Shown here piece by piece: positions 1-8,436 of a stretch of 56,346 bases of DNA. The stretch comes from Ruminococcus sp. YRD2003 (GTDB taxonomy: Bacteria > Bacillota > Clostridia > Oscillospirales > Ruminococcaceae): contig FNZT01000017.1 of assembly GCA_900109435.1 (NCBI GenBank), positions 24,179-80,524 of the forward strand, written 5' to 3'. The position numbers and the translations under genes were made by a program. A model generated the notes under the pieces. The model ran no database searches. It had not been told where the DNA came from and worked only from the letters and a program-made list of their open reading frames with translations. Position 1 is the first letter of the stretch. Every line of letters starts with the position of its first letter.

Positions 1-61
1 AGCAAACTATGACTTTTGAACAGAGTGAGCGAGTGAAACGAGCGGCAACGAAAACTGGGTT

Positions 62-151
62 CCAAGGGGTGCGCCCCTTGGCGGGTCAAGGGCAGAGCCC
101 TTGCGGAGTTCAGAGGCAGAGCCTCTGACAGGGGCTGGGACAGCGTCCCAG
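62..151. repeat. Array of four short perfect hairpins
   Basis: Four consecutive palindromes lie at 62-81, 87-103, 111-127 and 135-151. Each has a 6-8 bp stem with a 3-5 nt centre of the CAGAG, CAGCG or TGCG type. They differ in stem sequence but share the loop style and spacing of about 24 nt. They sit directly upstream of the large gene starting at 201. No promoter could be picked out between them and that gene. They could be a dispersed palindrome family or a leader structure; only the hairpins themselves are certain. Confidence 0.7.
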
Positions 152-200
152 AAAAGGCGCAGCAATAATTATTCCAAGCAAAAAAGGCAGGTGAGAGCAA

Positions 201-3173
201 GTGAAAAACGGATACAGCGAGTGGTACAAGGAATTCAGCGAATTTTCCGAGGCATTCGACGACGACGAAGTATATTCCGCGCTTGACTCTCTCCTCCGTT
301 CGAGCCATAATACCTTTGCCTTCAACAAGAAGATAATGGAGAAGGCGATAGACGTATCATGGGTAGAGGCGATAGAGAACGGCCTCGTCCACGTGGACAA
401 CTTCCTGCGCGCCCCGAGGAAGACGATAGAGGACGTGGAGGAGGTAGTACCGATAGCGCTGTCGAGGAAAATAACGGTAGATTCGGTCAAGCACCTCGCC
501 CAGCACACCGACCTTATACAGAGCATCGACAAAAAAACGGGCAAGATAACGCCGTCGAAGATACTGAACATCCACAAGGAAGAGAGTATGTTCACCTACG
601 AGAACAAGTTTGTGAACACGCTGATAGACAGGCTTTTCATCTTCATCAACACCAGATATGAGAAGCTTGCACAGGTCGCCCGCGACGAGGAGGTCTTCTC
701 CCTCGGCTACGACACGTCTATAGACGACGGAAACGGCGGACGAATGAAGGTCGAGCTGAAAATAGAGACGGTAGACAGCCTTGACACATACGACGACAAC
801 GGCTATACGGTATGGCAGCGCGTAGAGAAGCTGAAAAAGGCGATAGAGGGCTACAAGGGCTCAGAGCTCTGCACCACCCTCGGCGCGACGTACATCCGCC
901 CGCCCGTAATGCGGACGAACGCGATAATGAAGAACGTAGACCTCAAAGCCTGCCTGACGCTGTGGCAGTACATCGAGAGCTACGACAAGGTAGGCTACGA
1001 GATAAACGTGCAGAACAGCGCAGTCAAGCCGCAGAGGGAGTACATCGAGGACTTCTACAAAATGGTAGTGCTGAACCTCCTGCTGTTCCGTTCATACATG
1101 AACAACGACTCGGAGAAAAAGCTCGAGGTGCTGAAGGAGCACAAGGGCAAGAAGATAGCTCCGAAATTCGAGAAGAAGTTCAGCAAAGAACTTGCCGCCG
1201 ACTACAGTGTAACGTCAGAGGCGGTAGCGGGCTATATCGCAGCAGACGGCGAATTCAGGCTCGAGAAGAAGCTGCCGCCCGACCTCAACCTCATGTTCGA
1301 GCAGATAAACGAGGTCATCGAGATAGAGACTGAGTACATCAAGGAGCTCGAAAAGAGGCGCAAAGAGGAGGAACGGCTCCGCATCGAGGCAGAGGCGCGC
1401 CGACTGGAGCAGGAGCGTATCGAGGAAGAGCGCAAGGCAGAGCTCGAACGCCAGCGCATAGCCAAAGAAGAGGAAGAGAAGCGACTGCAAGAGATGCTTG
1501 CGAAGAAGCGCGCCGAGCAGGAAGCCGAGGAGCGCGAGCGTCAGCGTCTTGAGGAGGAGCGACAGGCTCGTCTCGAGGAGCAGCGCAGACTCGAAGAGGA
1601 AGAGCGCCTGAAGAGAGAGGAAGAGGAGCGTGCTGCCGCCGAGCGTGAGCGTATCGAGCAGAACAGGCAGCTCGCCCGCCATGAGCTCGGAGGAGCAGAG
1701 GGCATAGCCGACGAGGAGCTCAACAGAGCGCCCGATGAAGCAGAGCTCGAAAAGCAGGCGTACGAATCCGTCACCGATGAGGAGCTCGAAGCCGCGAAGG
1801 AGGCAATGGAGGCAAACGGCGAGACCGAGACAGAGCTCGAAGACCCGCGAGCTGTCGCAGCCCGCATGAAGCTCGAACAGCAGAAGCGCGAGAAGGAACG
1901 CGCCGAAGCAGAGCGAGCCCAGCGTCTCAAGGCAGAGCGTCTGCACTTCGAGAGCAAGCATTTCAGGGATATATACCGCGAATACTCGTGGAATCCGATA
2001 TATGTGCTGATGAGGCTGATAAGGCATCTGCTCGCGACCGTATTCGGCATTATCCCCGAAGATACGGACAACCCGCTGTATAAGCAGCTCCTTGCCGAAA
2101 AGAAGGCGGGGAAGGAGCAGAAGGAGCGCGAAAAGCAGGAGCGTACCGAAATGGAGGTATACTACCGCAAGTACGCGAAGGTCGCCAAGTACCAGCTCAG
2201 GCGCTTTATCAGTGACTGGAAGTTCAAGCGCAAAAAGCGCAAAGCAGACAAGAGCAAGCCGAGACCCGCATATACGCCCCCTGTAAGGACAGCCGAGGAG
2301 ACCGCCGCGATACAGGCGGAGATGAATCGTCTGTACAAGGAGTACCACGTAGGCACAGCAGAGAAGCTGATGCGTGCATGGCAGGAGCGCAGGCAGGAGA
2401 AGCGCGAGCTTGAAGAGAGCATCCGTGCTAATGCCGAAAAGGTCAAGGAGATACAGGCTCAGCAGGCAGAAGCCGCCGAAAGCTCCGAGGAGGATAGCGA
2501 CAACACCAACAGGATAGCGAACATCATCGCAACGGTATTGGTAGTGCTCGCGCTCGGATTCGTGATATATGTCATGGTATTCTCGGCGCAGGGCAAGGCG
2601 GTCGACATATTCGGGCACAGCATACTCCGCGTAGTTACGGGCAGTATGGAGCCCTCGCTCCACGTGGGAGACTTCATCATAATCGAAAAGACCGACCCCG
2701 AGGAGCTGACAAATGGTGACATAATCTCGTTTTATTCCGAGCAGAGCGACATCTACGGAATGCTCGTGACGCACAGGATAGTCGGCAAGAGCGATGACGG
2801 CAGATTCATCACCCGCGGCGACGCCAACCCCGTCGACGACAGCATAACGGTCGCCCCCGACAAGATAGTCGGCAGATTCAAGCGCAAGGCACAGTTTTTC
2901 ATATGGGTGAATTCGTTCACCGATTCGAGGAAGATACTGCTTCTCCTCGTGATGATACCGACGACGCTGATAGCGCTGTACGAGCTGAAAACAGTGATGA
3001 AGCTCGGCAGGAAGCTCAGCGAAGACCACGAGCAGGAGGAAAAGGAGCGCCGCGAGTCAGCGGTCAGAGAGGCGATAGAGAAGGAGAAGCGGCGGCTTGA
3101 AGAAATAGGATACACGGAGGATGAGAACGATGCGGACAAGTCAGGAATCGTTGATGAAAAGGAGAATGATTAG
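201..3173 (+). CDS. DUF2357-like / coiled-coil / SipW-type signal peptidase I fusion protein (990 aa)
   Basis: GTG start at 201, preceded by an AGGTGAGA-like ribosome site. Residues 1 to about 360 form a soluble helical domain whose ENKFVNTLIDRL segment near residue 133 resembles DUF2357 proteins (weak recognition). Residues about 365-760 are a very long Glu/Arg/Lys coiled coil. A membrane segment follows at about 774-794, then a signal-peptidase domain of the SipW/ER (S26B) type: catalytic Ser815 in TGSMEPS, His858 in VTHRIV in place of lysine, and the RGDANPVDD box at 872-880. A second membrane segment lies near 912-930 and a charged tail ends the protein. Ordinary SipW-type peptidases are about 150-200 residues, so this is a five-fold larger fusion. 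It overlaps the next gene by 44 nt. The substrate is unknown. Confidence 0.85.
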   Translation: MKNGYSEWYKEFSEFSEAFDDDEVYSALDSLLRSSHNTFAFNKKIMEKAIDVSWVEAIENGLVHVDNFLRAPRKTIEDVEEVVPIALSRKITVDSVKHLAQHTDLIQSIDKKTGKITPSKILNIHKEESMFTYENKFVNTLIDRLFIFINTRYEKLAQVARDEEVFSLGYDTSIDDGNGGRMKVELKIETVDSLDTYDDNGYTVWQRVEKLKKAIEGYKGSELCTTLGATYIRPPVMRTNAIMKNVDLKACLTLWQYIESYDKVGYEINVQNSAVKPQREYIEDFYKMVVLNLLLFRSYMNNDSEKKLEVLKEHKGKKIAPKFEKKFSKELAADYSVTSEAVAGYIAADGEFRLEKKLPPDLNLMFEQINEVIEIETEYIKELEKRRKEEERLRIEAEARRLEQERIEEERKAELERQRIAKEEEEKRLQEMLAKKRAEQEAEERERQRLEEERQARLEEQRRLEEEERLKREEEERAAAERERIEQNRQLARHELGGAEGIADEELNRAPDEAELEKQAYESVTDEELEAAKEAMEANGETETELEDPRAVAARMKLEQQKREKERAEAERAQRLKAERLHFESKHFRDIYREYSWNPIYVLMRLIRHLLATVFGIIPEDTDNPLYKQLLAEKKAGKEQKEREKQERTEMEVYYRKYAKVAKYQLRRFISDWKFKRKKRKADKSKPRPAYTPPVRTAEETAAIQAEMNRLYKEYHVGTAEKLMRAWQERRQEKRELEESIRANAEKVKEIQAQQAEAAESSEEDSDNTNRIANIIATVLVVLALGFVIYVMVFSAQGKAVDIFGHSILRVVTGSMEPSLHVGDFIIIEKTDPEELTNGDIISFYSEQSDIYGMLVTHRIVGKSDDGRFITRGDANPVDDSITVAPDKIVGRFKRKAQFFIWVNSFTDSRKILLLLVMIPTTLIALYELKTVMKLGRKLSEDHEQEEKERRESAVREAIEKEKRRLEEIGYTEDENDADKSGIVDEKEND

Positions 3174-3597
3174 TGCTATCGTTCTGTTTGCGGTCACACT
3201 TGTAGCACTGCTTGTTTTCATCGGACTGTACATTGACGAAACGAAGCGGACTCAGGAGAAGTACTACATACAGTACACGGCTAATCTGAGCCATGTGTCC
3301 GAGGACATAGACTCCTACCTCAATGCCGAGGGTGATAAGGATTTCCGCTATGTCCGCCTGATAAGTGATATGAGCAGTGCGGATTCGTTCGCATTTCTGC
3401 TCAATCGTCTCAGCGATGACAGGAAGAAGACGATAAACGAGTTCCACACCTGCATAATGCGGTATCCCGAGCAGATGCAGACCGAGGAAAAGCTAACGGA
3501 AGCGAAAAAAGCCGTAGATGATATACTTGCGGAGCTCGACCAAGGATATGAAGAAGCGCAGGCTCTTGTAGATTCGATAGATAAGCAGGGGCATTAA
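3130..3597 (+). CDS. Single-pass membrane protein, unknown function
   Basis: 155 residues if started at ATG 3130, which lies 9 nt after GGAGG (3116-3120); an in-frame ATG at 3121 abuts that site and is less likely. The N-terminus is positively charged (MKRR), followed by a hydrophobic segment (about residues 13-33), then a soluble helical domain of about 120 residues with a C-terminal coiled-coil tendency. It overlaps the 3' end of the signal-peptidase fusion gene, so the two are translationally coupled. I do not recognise the family. The topology (N-in, C-out) would place its soluble part on the same side as the peptidase active site. Confidence 0.75.
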   Translation: MRTSQESLMKRRMISAIVLFAVTLVALLVFIGLYIDETKRTQEKYYIQYTANLSHVSEDIDSYLNAEGDKDFRYVRLISDMSSADSFAFLLNRLSDDRKKTINEFHTCIMRYPEQMQTEEKLTEAKKAVDDILAELDQGYEEAQALVDSIDKQGH

Positions 3598-3614
3598 CGG
3601 AAGGAGGATAGATG

Positions 3615-3842
3615 ATGGGAGAAAAGAGTCGATTAAAGAAGGAAATAAGGCTGTGCATGAACACTATCAAGGAGATAGAGAGAAAGCGTTCGCGTTCGCA
3701 GTCGGCGCTTGTACAGGCGATATTGCTTCAGGAGCAGCCTGACGAAACGGACGTAGAGTGGTTCAACAAGTACACGGGCGAGATAACCGCCTGCCGTAAT
3801 CACATGATAGAATTGCAGAAGAAGCTGAATTCAATCAAATAA
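3615..3842 (+). CDS. Small coiled-coil protein, unknown function
   Basis: 75 residues, nearly all predicted helix with heptad-like leucine and isoleucine spacing at both ends and a basic central stretch (ERKRSRSQ). AAGGAGG at 3601-3607 gives 7 nt spacing to ATG 3615; ATG 3612 is the alternative. It follows the membrane gene by 17 nt and is followed at once by a terminator, so it closes the three-gene unit that begins at 201. No membrane segment or signal peptide. Function not recognised; partnership with the coiled coil of the first protein is only a guess. Confidence 0.65.
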   Translation: MGEKSRLKKEIRLCMNTIKEIERKRSRSQSALVQAILLQEQPDETDVEWFNKYTGEITACRNHMIELQKKLNSIK

Positions 3843-3847
3843 GCAGA

Positions 3848-3882
3848 ACAGCCATTGAGCATATGCCCAATGGCTGTTTTTC
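3848..3882 (+). terminator. Rho-independent terminator of the 201-3842 operon
   Basis: A 10 bp perfect stem (3848-3857 with 3868-3877) is followed by a T-run. It lies six bases after the stop of the small coiled-coil gene and just before the 3' end of the opposing PPC gene, so it may serve both directions. Confidence 0.85.
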
Positions 3883-3883
3883 C

Positions 3884-4321
3884 TTAATCAAAATTCCAGA
3901 ATCCCGTACCTGTTATCGGGTCTTTCTTCTTGCGTATGATGCCTCCGACGACGGGGCGGAGCTCTATCTCCGCGGTGTAGAGCACGGTTATCGACTTGAT
4001 GTGCCCGCCCGAAGTGAGATGTGCGCCGTCCTGCTTGTAGGAGAAGAGGGCGTGAGTATGGTGCGTGAGCCTGCCGCTCTCGTTGACGGCGATGTTGCCC
4101 GTCATGGACACGAGTTCAAGCATACCGCTGACGGTCTCGGTCTCGAAGCTGCCGCTCTCGGGGATAAAGGTCTGTATCTCAGCCGAGCTGCAACCGCCGA
4201 TACCGTAGAAGGTAGCGCTTGAAATGCCCTCCTTTCCGCAGATATCGAGCAGCGAGGTGATTATCTCGTCGCCCTTGTCGAGGCGGATATAGTAGCTCTC
4301 TCCGAATTTTCTGTAGTCCAT
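3884..4321 (-). CDS. PPC/DUF296-domain protein
   Basis: 145 residues covering one complete PPC (DUF296) domain. The family signature is visible: GIGGCSSAEI near residue 41, then LTHHTHALFS (about 85-94) and GGHIKSITVLYTAEIELRP, which carry the conserved histidines of the metal-binding site. In plants PPC domains are fused to AT-hooks; bacterial stand-alone versions form trimers of uncertain role. No AT-hook is present here. Well-placed ribosome site (AAGGAGGG) ahead of ATG. It lies just downstream of the feoB pair on the same strand, so it may be co-transcribed, but a link to iron is not shown. Confidence 0.85.
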   Translation of the reverse strand: MDYRKFGESYYIRLDKGDEIITSLLDICGKEGISSATFYGIGGCSSAEIQTFIPESGSFETETVSGMLELVSMTGNIAVNESGRLTHHTHALFSYKQDGAHLTSGGHIKSITVLYTAEIELRPVVGGIIRKKKDPITGTGFWNFD

Positions 4322-4333
4322 ATTAAGCCCTCC

Positions 4334-4483
4334 TTAATTCTTTTTCTTTTTGCAGCTGTCGCTGTAAGCGCAGCCCTCGCAGCCTCCGCAGCCTCCGTCC
4401 TTGCGGTGACGGAGGATAAACGCAAGCGCTCCGACGACTGCCGCAGCGATGATGATTATTAGGAAGATATCAACAGCATTCAT
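4334..4483 (-). CDS. FeoB-associated Cys-rich membrane protein
   Basis: 49-residue protein: one N-terminal membrane helix (VDIFLIIIIAAAVVGALAFI) followed by a short basic stretch and a cysteine cluster of the form CGGCEGC-x6-C, ending in lysines. This is the usual architecture of the small FeoB-associated Cys-rich proteins of Firmicutes. It starts 2 nt beyond the feoB stop codon (4486-4488), so it is the distal gene of the ferrous iron uptake operon. Its role in FeoB transport is not established. Confidence 0.85.
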   Translation of the reverse strand: MNAVDIFLIIIIAAAVVGALAFILRHRKDGGCGGCEGCAYSDSCKKKKN

Positions 4484-4485
4484 GT

Positions 4486-6825
4486 TCACTTACCCATTGC
4501 AAGTCCGACGAGCTGAACGGCAGCCGCCGCGAGCCAGGCGATCCCGCACTGCCACACGACCACGAATGCAGCCCATTTTCTGCCGTATTCGCGGCGAACG
4601 GAGGCAATCGCAGCCACGCATGGGGTATACAGGAGCGAGAACACGAGCAGAGAAGCCGCGGTAATGGGAGACATAAACGCAGTGACATCGCCCGCGAAGA
4701 GGATCTTCATCGTCGAGACAACGCTCTCCTTAGCGATGAAACCCGTCACGAGGGAAACGCAGATACGCCAGTCGCCGAGCCCCGCGGGCTTCATGATCGG
4801 AGCGGCGAGCCGCGCGACAGAGGCGAGAATACTGTCCTCGGGGTTCTCGACGAGGGCGAGATTGAGCCCGAAGCTTTGCAAAAACCACACGGCGATAGTG
4901 GCGATGAGAATGACCGTGAACGCTCTCTGGAGGAAGTCCTTAGCCTTCTCCCAGAGGAGCTGCGTGGTATTTCTGACCCCTGGCATACGGTAGTTCGGGA
5001 GCTCCATAACGAAGGGGACGGGCTCGCCGCGGAAGAGGGTATGCCTGTAGAAAATGGCGGCGAAGATGCCGACGACGATGCCGAGGAGGTAGAGCCCCGT
5101 CATAATGAGGCCGCCTCTTTTGGGGAAGAAAGCGCTGATGAAAAAGGCGTAGATAGGCAGTTTCGCGGTACAGCTCATAAACGGGGTGAGCAGGATAGTC
5201 ATTTTTCTGTCACGCTCACTGGGGAGCGTCCTTGTCGCCATTACAGCGGGTACGGTACAGCCGAAGCCAATGAGCAGCGGAACGATACTGCGTCCCGAGA
5301 GCCCTATTTTACGCAGCAGCTTATCCATAACGAAGGCAACGCGGGCGATATAGCCGCTGTCCTCAAGCAGCGAGAGGAATAGGAAGAGCGTGACGATAAT
5401 GGGCAGAAAACTGAGCACGCTGCCCACTCCCGCGAAGATACCGTCGATTATGAGGCTGTGGATAGCGTCGTTGACATGAGCGCGCGTGAGGGCGGAGTCG
5501 GCGACATCGGTGAAGTAGCCGATACCCTCCTCGAGCAGCCCTTGCAGCCACGCTCCGATGACGTTAAAGGTCAGCCAGAAAACGAGCCCCATAATGCCGA
5601 TAAAGGCGGGAATAGCGGTATATTTTCCTGTCAGCACCCTGTCTATGCGGCGGCTGCGGATATGCTCCTTGCTCTCCTTTGGCTTGATGACAGTCTCGGA
5701 GCACAGCCTGTTAATGAAGCGGAAGCGCATATCCGCTATAGCGGCGCTCTTGTCGAGCCCGCGCTCCTTCTCCATCTGGCGCACGATGTGCTCCATGAGG
5801 GCCTTTTCGCCGTCGTCGAGCCCGAGCTGACTGATGATAAGCTCGTCGCCCTCTGCGACCTTGCTTGCCGCGAAGCGGATAGGCAGCCCCGACTGCTCGG
5901 CGCGCCCTTCTATGAGGTGGCAGATACCGTGCAGACAGCGGTGAACAGCGCCGCCGTTTTCGGACTTCTCGCAGAAGTCCTGTATAACGGGCGGCTCGCG
6001 GTAGTACGCGACGTGAACGGCGTGCTCGACGAGCTCCTCGATACCCTCGTTTTTAGCCGCAGATATCGGAACTACGGGCACTCCGAGCATTTTTTCCATA
6101 TCGTTGAAGTCAATACTGCCGCCGTTTGAGGTCAGCTCGTCCATCATATTTACAGCAACGACCATAGGGATATTCAGCTCGAGAAGCTGCATTGTGAGGT
6201 AGAGGTTGCGCTCGATATTATTGGCGTCAACGATATTTATGATGGCATGGGGCTTCTCGTTGAGCACGAAATTTCGGGAAACTATCTCCTCGCTCGTATA
6301 CGGCGACATCGAATATATACCCGGGAGGTCGGTTATCAGCGTGTCGGGATGACCTTTTATAGCCCCGTCCTTGCGGTCGACGGTCACTCCGGGGAAGTTG
6401 CCGACGTGCTGCTTCGAGCCTGTAAGGCGGTTAAAAAGCGTAGTTTTGCCGCTGTTCTGGTTTCCGACAAGCGCAAATGTCATTACCGTGCCCGCGGGCA
6501 GGGGAGTACCGCTGCCCTTTGGGTGGAACTTTCCTCCCTCGCCGAGACCTGGGTGCTCGGAGCGCTTCATTTCGGCTTTTCTGGAGCTTGCGGCTTTTTT
6601 CTCAGTGGGCTCGACCTGTATCAGCTCGGCGTCCGCGAGCCTCAGCGTCAGCTCGTAGCCGTGCAGTGTCAGCTCCATAGGGTCGCCCATAGGTGCGAGT
6701 TTAGAGACGGTTATTTCAGTATGCGGGATTATTCCCATGTCGAGGAAGTGCTGACGCAGCGCACCCTCGCCGCCTATCTGTGTGACTCGGACGGTATCGC
6801 CGACCCTGACTTCTTTGAGTGTCAT
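4486..6825 (-). CDS. feoB: Ferrous iron transporter, FeoA-FeoB fusion
   Basis: 779 residues. Residues 1-73 are a FeoA SH3-like domain; about 74-112 is a linker; then the FeoB G-protein domain with G1 GNQNSGKT (121-128), G2 GVTVDR (146-151), G3 DLPG (166-169) and G4 NMMD (226-229). The C-terminal half has the membrane channel with two Gate-like repeats. FeoA and FeoB are usually separate genes; the fused form is known in some Firmicutes and Bacteroidetes. It imports Fe(II) across the cytoplasmic membrane. ATG with GGAG ribosome site, and a good promoter upstream at 6862-6890. The small Cys-rich gene follows. Confidence 0.95.
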   Translation of the reverse strand: MTLKEVRVGDTVRVTQIGGEGALRQHFLDMGIIPHTEITVSKLAPMGDPMELTLHGYELTLRLADAELIQVEPTEKKAASSRKAEMKRSEHPGLGEGGKFHPKGSGTPLPAGTVMTFALVGNQNSGKTTLFNRLTGSKQHVGNFPGVTVDRKDGAIKGHPDTLITDLPGIYSMSPYTSEEIVSRNFVLNEKPHAIINIVDANNIERNLYLTMQLLELNIPMVVAVNMMDELTSNGGSIDFNDMEKMLGVPVVPISAAKNEGIEELVEHAVHVAYYREPPVIQDFCEKSENGGAVHRCLHGICHLIEGRAEQSGLPIRFAASKVAEGDELIISQLGLDDGEKALMEHIVRQMEKERGLDKSAAIADMRFRFINRLCSETVIKPKESKEHIRSRRIDRVLTGKYTAIPAFIGIMGLVFWLTFNVIGAWLQGLLEEGIGYFTDVADSALTRAHVNDAIHSLIIDGIFAGVGSVLSFLPIIVTLFLFLSLLEDSGYIARVAFVMDKLLRKIGLSGRSIVPLLIGFGCTVPAVMATRTLPSERDRKMTILLTPFMSCTAKLPIYAFFISAFFPKRGGLIMTGLYLLGIVVGIFAAIFYRHTLFRGEPVPFVMELPNYRMPGVRNTTQLLWEKAKDFLQRAFTVILIATIAVWFLQSFGLNLALVENPEDSILASVARLAAPIMKPAGLGDWRICVSLVTGFIAKESVVSTMKILFAGDVTAFMSPITAASLLVFSLLYTPCVAAIASVRREYGRKWAAFVVVWQCGIAWLAAAAVQLVGLAMGK

Positions 6826-6861
6826 TTTCTATTCTCCTAACATAATTATCCTTCTTAGTAT

Positions 6862-6890
6862 ATTCTAACACTATAGAGAAAAGGTGTCAA
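6862..6890 (-). promoter_or_regulatory. Sigma-A-type promoter for feoB
   Basis: Reading the minus strand: TTGACA (6885-6890), 17 nt, TAGAAT (6862-6867). An inverted repeat with TTAG/CTAA arms at 6855-6868 overlaps the -10 and could be an operator for an iron-responsive repressor, but it matches no consensus I can name. Confidence 0.75.
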
Positions 6891-6980
6891 TTTTTAAGCG
6901 TTTGCAATATCTAACTCTGTATAAAATTAAAACATTTAGCTATATTTGAAACGGAGACTGTAAAGCAACAAAAAAAACAT

Positions 6981-6996
6981 TGTTCCACGTGAAACA
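6981..6996. promoter_or_regulatory. parS chromosome-partition site (ParB/Spo0J binding)
   Basis: The 16-mer TGTTCCACGTGAAACA matches the Firmicutes parS consensus TGTTNCACGTGAAACA at every defined position. It lies in a non-coding AT-rich gap between the divergent feoB and PP2C promoters, inside a longer imperfect inverted repeat flanked by A and T runs (about 6971-7008). ParB loads here to spread and recruit condensin. Such sites cluster around oriC. Confidence 0.92.
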
Positions 6997-7113
6997 ATGC
7001 GTTTTTTACAATAAAAACGGCATTTATAATTGTAAATAAAATAAAACATTTATCCATATCAGGACACGGAAACGGCGCCCCGACAGTTCGCGTGGAGAGT
7101 TCCCGCAAAGCCC

Positions 7114-7142
7114 TTGATTTTTCATAAGCTCCGTGATATAAT
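7114..7142 (+). promoter_or_regulatory. Sigma-A-type promoter for the PP2C gene
   Basis: TTGATT (7114-7119), 17 nt, TATAAT (7137-7142), 80 nt ahead of the ATG at 7222. The rest of the 6826-7221 gap holds the feoB promoter and parS; I see no gene in it. Confidence 0.75.
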
Positions 7143-7221
7143 AGCATTGTTGAACAAAATCGACTTTTGTCGAAAAGCGCGGACAGAAAAAAATAAGCTC
7201 CGCATGAAAGAGATGATATAA

Positions 7222-8085
7222 ATGTTACGATTATTCGGTAAAAAAGAGGAGCCGTACGTCTCGATACTCGCAGGGACAGACGACGACGAATCCGAGGACG
7301 GCGAGCTGATCGTGTCAGCTGTCACGGACGTAGGCTTCGTCCGCGAAGGCAACGAGGACAGCTTCTATGCGGACGGATTCGGCATAAAATCCGAGGAGAG
7401 CTGCCTCCTGAGCAAGGCTGTGGGAGGCCATATCCGTTATATTTTCGCGGTCTGCGACGGCATGGGCGGAGAGGCTTACGGCGAGCTCGCTTCCAGAATT
7501 GCAGTGACCTCTCTGAGCAAGCGCGCGGAGATCCTCCGAAGCGTGGATATCAGCAGGCTCCACAGCGCCGTCAACGACTTCGCCAACGCCGCAAATGCAG
7601 GTATCTGCCGCATGGCCGGGCAGAAAAAATGCGGCAGGAGCGGCTCTACGCTTGCTATGGTGTGCATAGATAACGGCATGGTCTACAGCTTCAATCTCGG
7701 TGACAGCCGCGTGTATTACTACAGCGGCGGCAAGCTCACCCGCCTCTCTCAGGACCATACCCTCGCCGCTCAGAAGCTGCGCGACGGCAAGCTGAAAGCA
7801 GAGATACGCAGCAGCTCCGACGCGCATAAACTGATAACTTTCCTCGGCGTGGACGACGACGAAATGGGGCTGACTGCCTATGCACACGAGCCCGTCGAGC
7901 TCGGAGACGGCAAGGTGCTGATATGCAGCGACGGTCTGACCGATATGTGCAGCGACGAGGAGATAGCAGGCGTCCTCGGCGAGCGGCACTCGAATTATTC
8001 GGAGGCTCTCGCGGAAAAGGCCCTCACCAAAGGCGGCTGGGATAACGTCACCTGCATCGTCATCAGCAAAAAGGCTGCGGTATAA
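7222..8085 (+). CDS. PP2C-family serine/threonine protein phosphatase
   Basis: 287 residues. The metal-binding and catalytic motifs of the PPM/PP2C family are all present in order: DVGFVREGNEDS (about 37-48), CDGMGG (about 79-84), GDSRVYYY near 160, SQDHT near 177, CSDGLTD near 237 and WDNVT near 275. It should be a cytoplasmic Mn/Mg-dependent phosphatase reversing Hanks-type kinase phosphorylation (Stp/PrpC role). The first 35 residues are an acidic extension. No partner kinase is adjacent; in many Firmicutes the two genes are linked, so here the kinase must be elsewhere. Ribosome site is weak (AGAGATG). Confidence 0.92.
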   Translation: MLRLFGKKEEPYVSILAGTDDDESEDGELIVSAVTDVGFVREGNEDSFYADGFGIKSEESCLLSKAVGGHIRYIFAVCDGMGGEAYGELASRIAVTSLSKRAEILRSVDISRLHSAVNDFANAANAGICRMAGQKKCGRSGSTLAMVCIDNGMVYSFNLGDSRVYYYSGGKLTRLSQDHTLAAQKLRDGKLKAEIRSSSDAHKLITFLGVDDDEMGLTAYAHEPVELGDGKVLICSDGLTDMCSDEEIAGVLGERHSNYSEALAEKALTKGGWDNVTCIVISKKAAV

Positions 8086-8088
8086 AAG

Positions 8089-8280
8089 AGCCCCTACAGT
8101 TGGTTGCTGTCAGGTGTTATGTAAGGCGTGGGACGTCGAGGACGCCGTCCCCTACAGATAGTTGCCGTGGGTATGACTGGGGGGATTGGCGGGGCGATGT
8201 GGGCATCGCCCCCTACATATTGTATCATGGCATTGTTCTGTTATGGCAAGTACGCCCAATCGGCGCCCCTACACGATGGT
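8089..8280. repeat. Cluster of short dispersed palindromes with a CCCCTAC edge
   Basis: Four consecutive units each end in CCCCTACA: about 8089-8098, 8130-8157, about 8191-8218 and about 8252-8275. The 8130-8157 unit is identical over 26-28 bp to copies at 18811, 27835 and 32647. Most units have an internal palindrome. No gene is seen in 8086-8436; the cluster is followed by a terminator. Confidence 0.75.
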
Positions 8281-8329
8281 GTTTTATGCGGGATTATTGG
8301 GTTCTCCGCCGTCCCATGCAATTATACAA

Positions 8330-8362
8330 AAAGGCTATCGGTCGCCCGATAGCCTTTTATTT
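8330..8362 (+). terminator. Rho-independent terminator between PP2C and pckG
   Basis: A 12 bp perfect stem (8330-8341 with 8346-8357) and 4 nt loop followed by TTTATTTTTG. A-rich sequence on the other side lets it act for the convergent pckG too. Confidence 0.85.
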
Positions 8363-8436
8363 TTGTATGAACCGCGGGGGAGCACTGCCGCCCTGAAACA
8401 GGTTTCAACGCGAACCGCGCGCGCCCGCTTGGCGCA

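Noticed and set aside
1215..3029. Long minus-strand open frame opposite the first gene
   Set aside because: It mirrors the coiled-coil codons of the plus-strand gene (Leu-rich antisense of Glu/Lys repeats), has no ribosome site and no family likeness.
6911..7147. 78-codon minus-strand frame between feoB and the PP2C gene
   Set aside because: It runs through parS and the PP2C promoter, has no ribosome site and biased low-complexity sequence.
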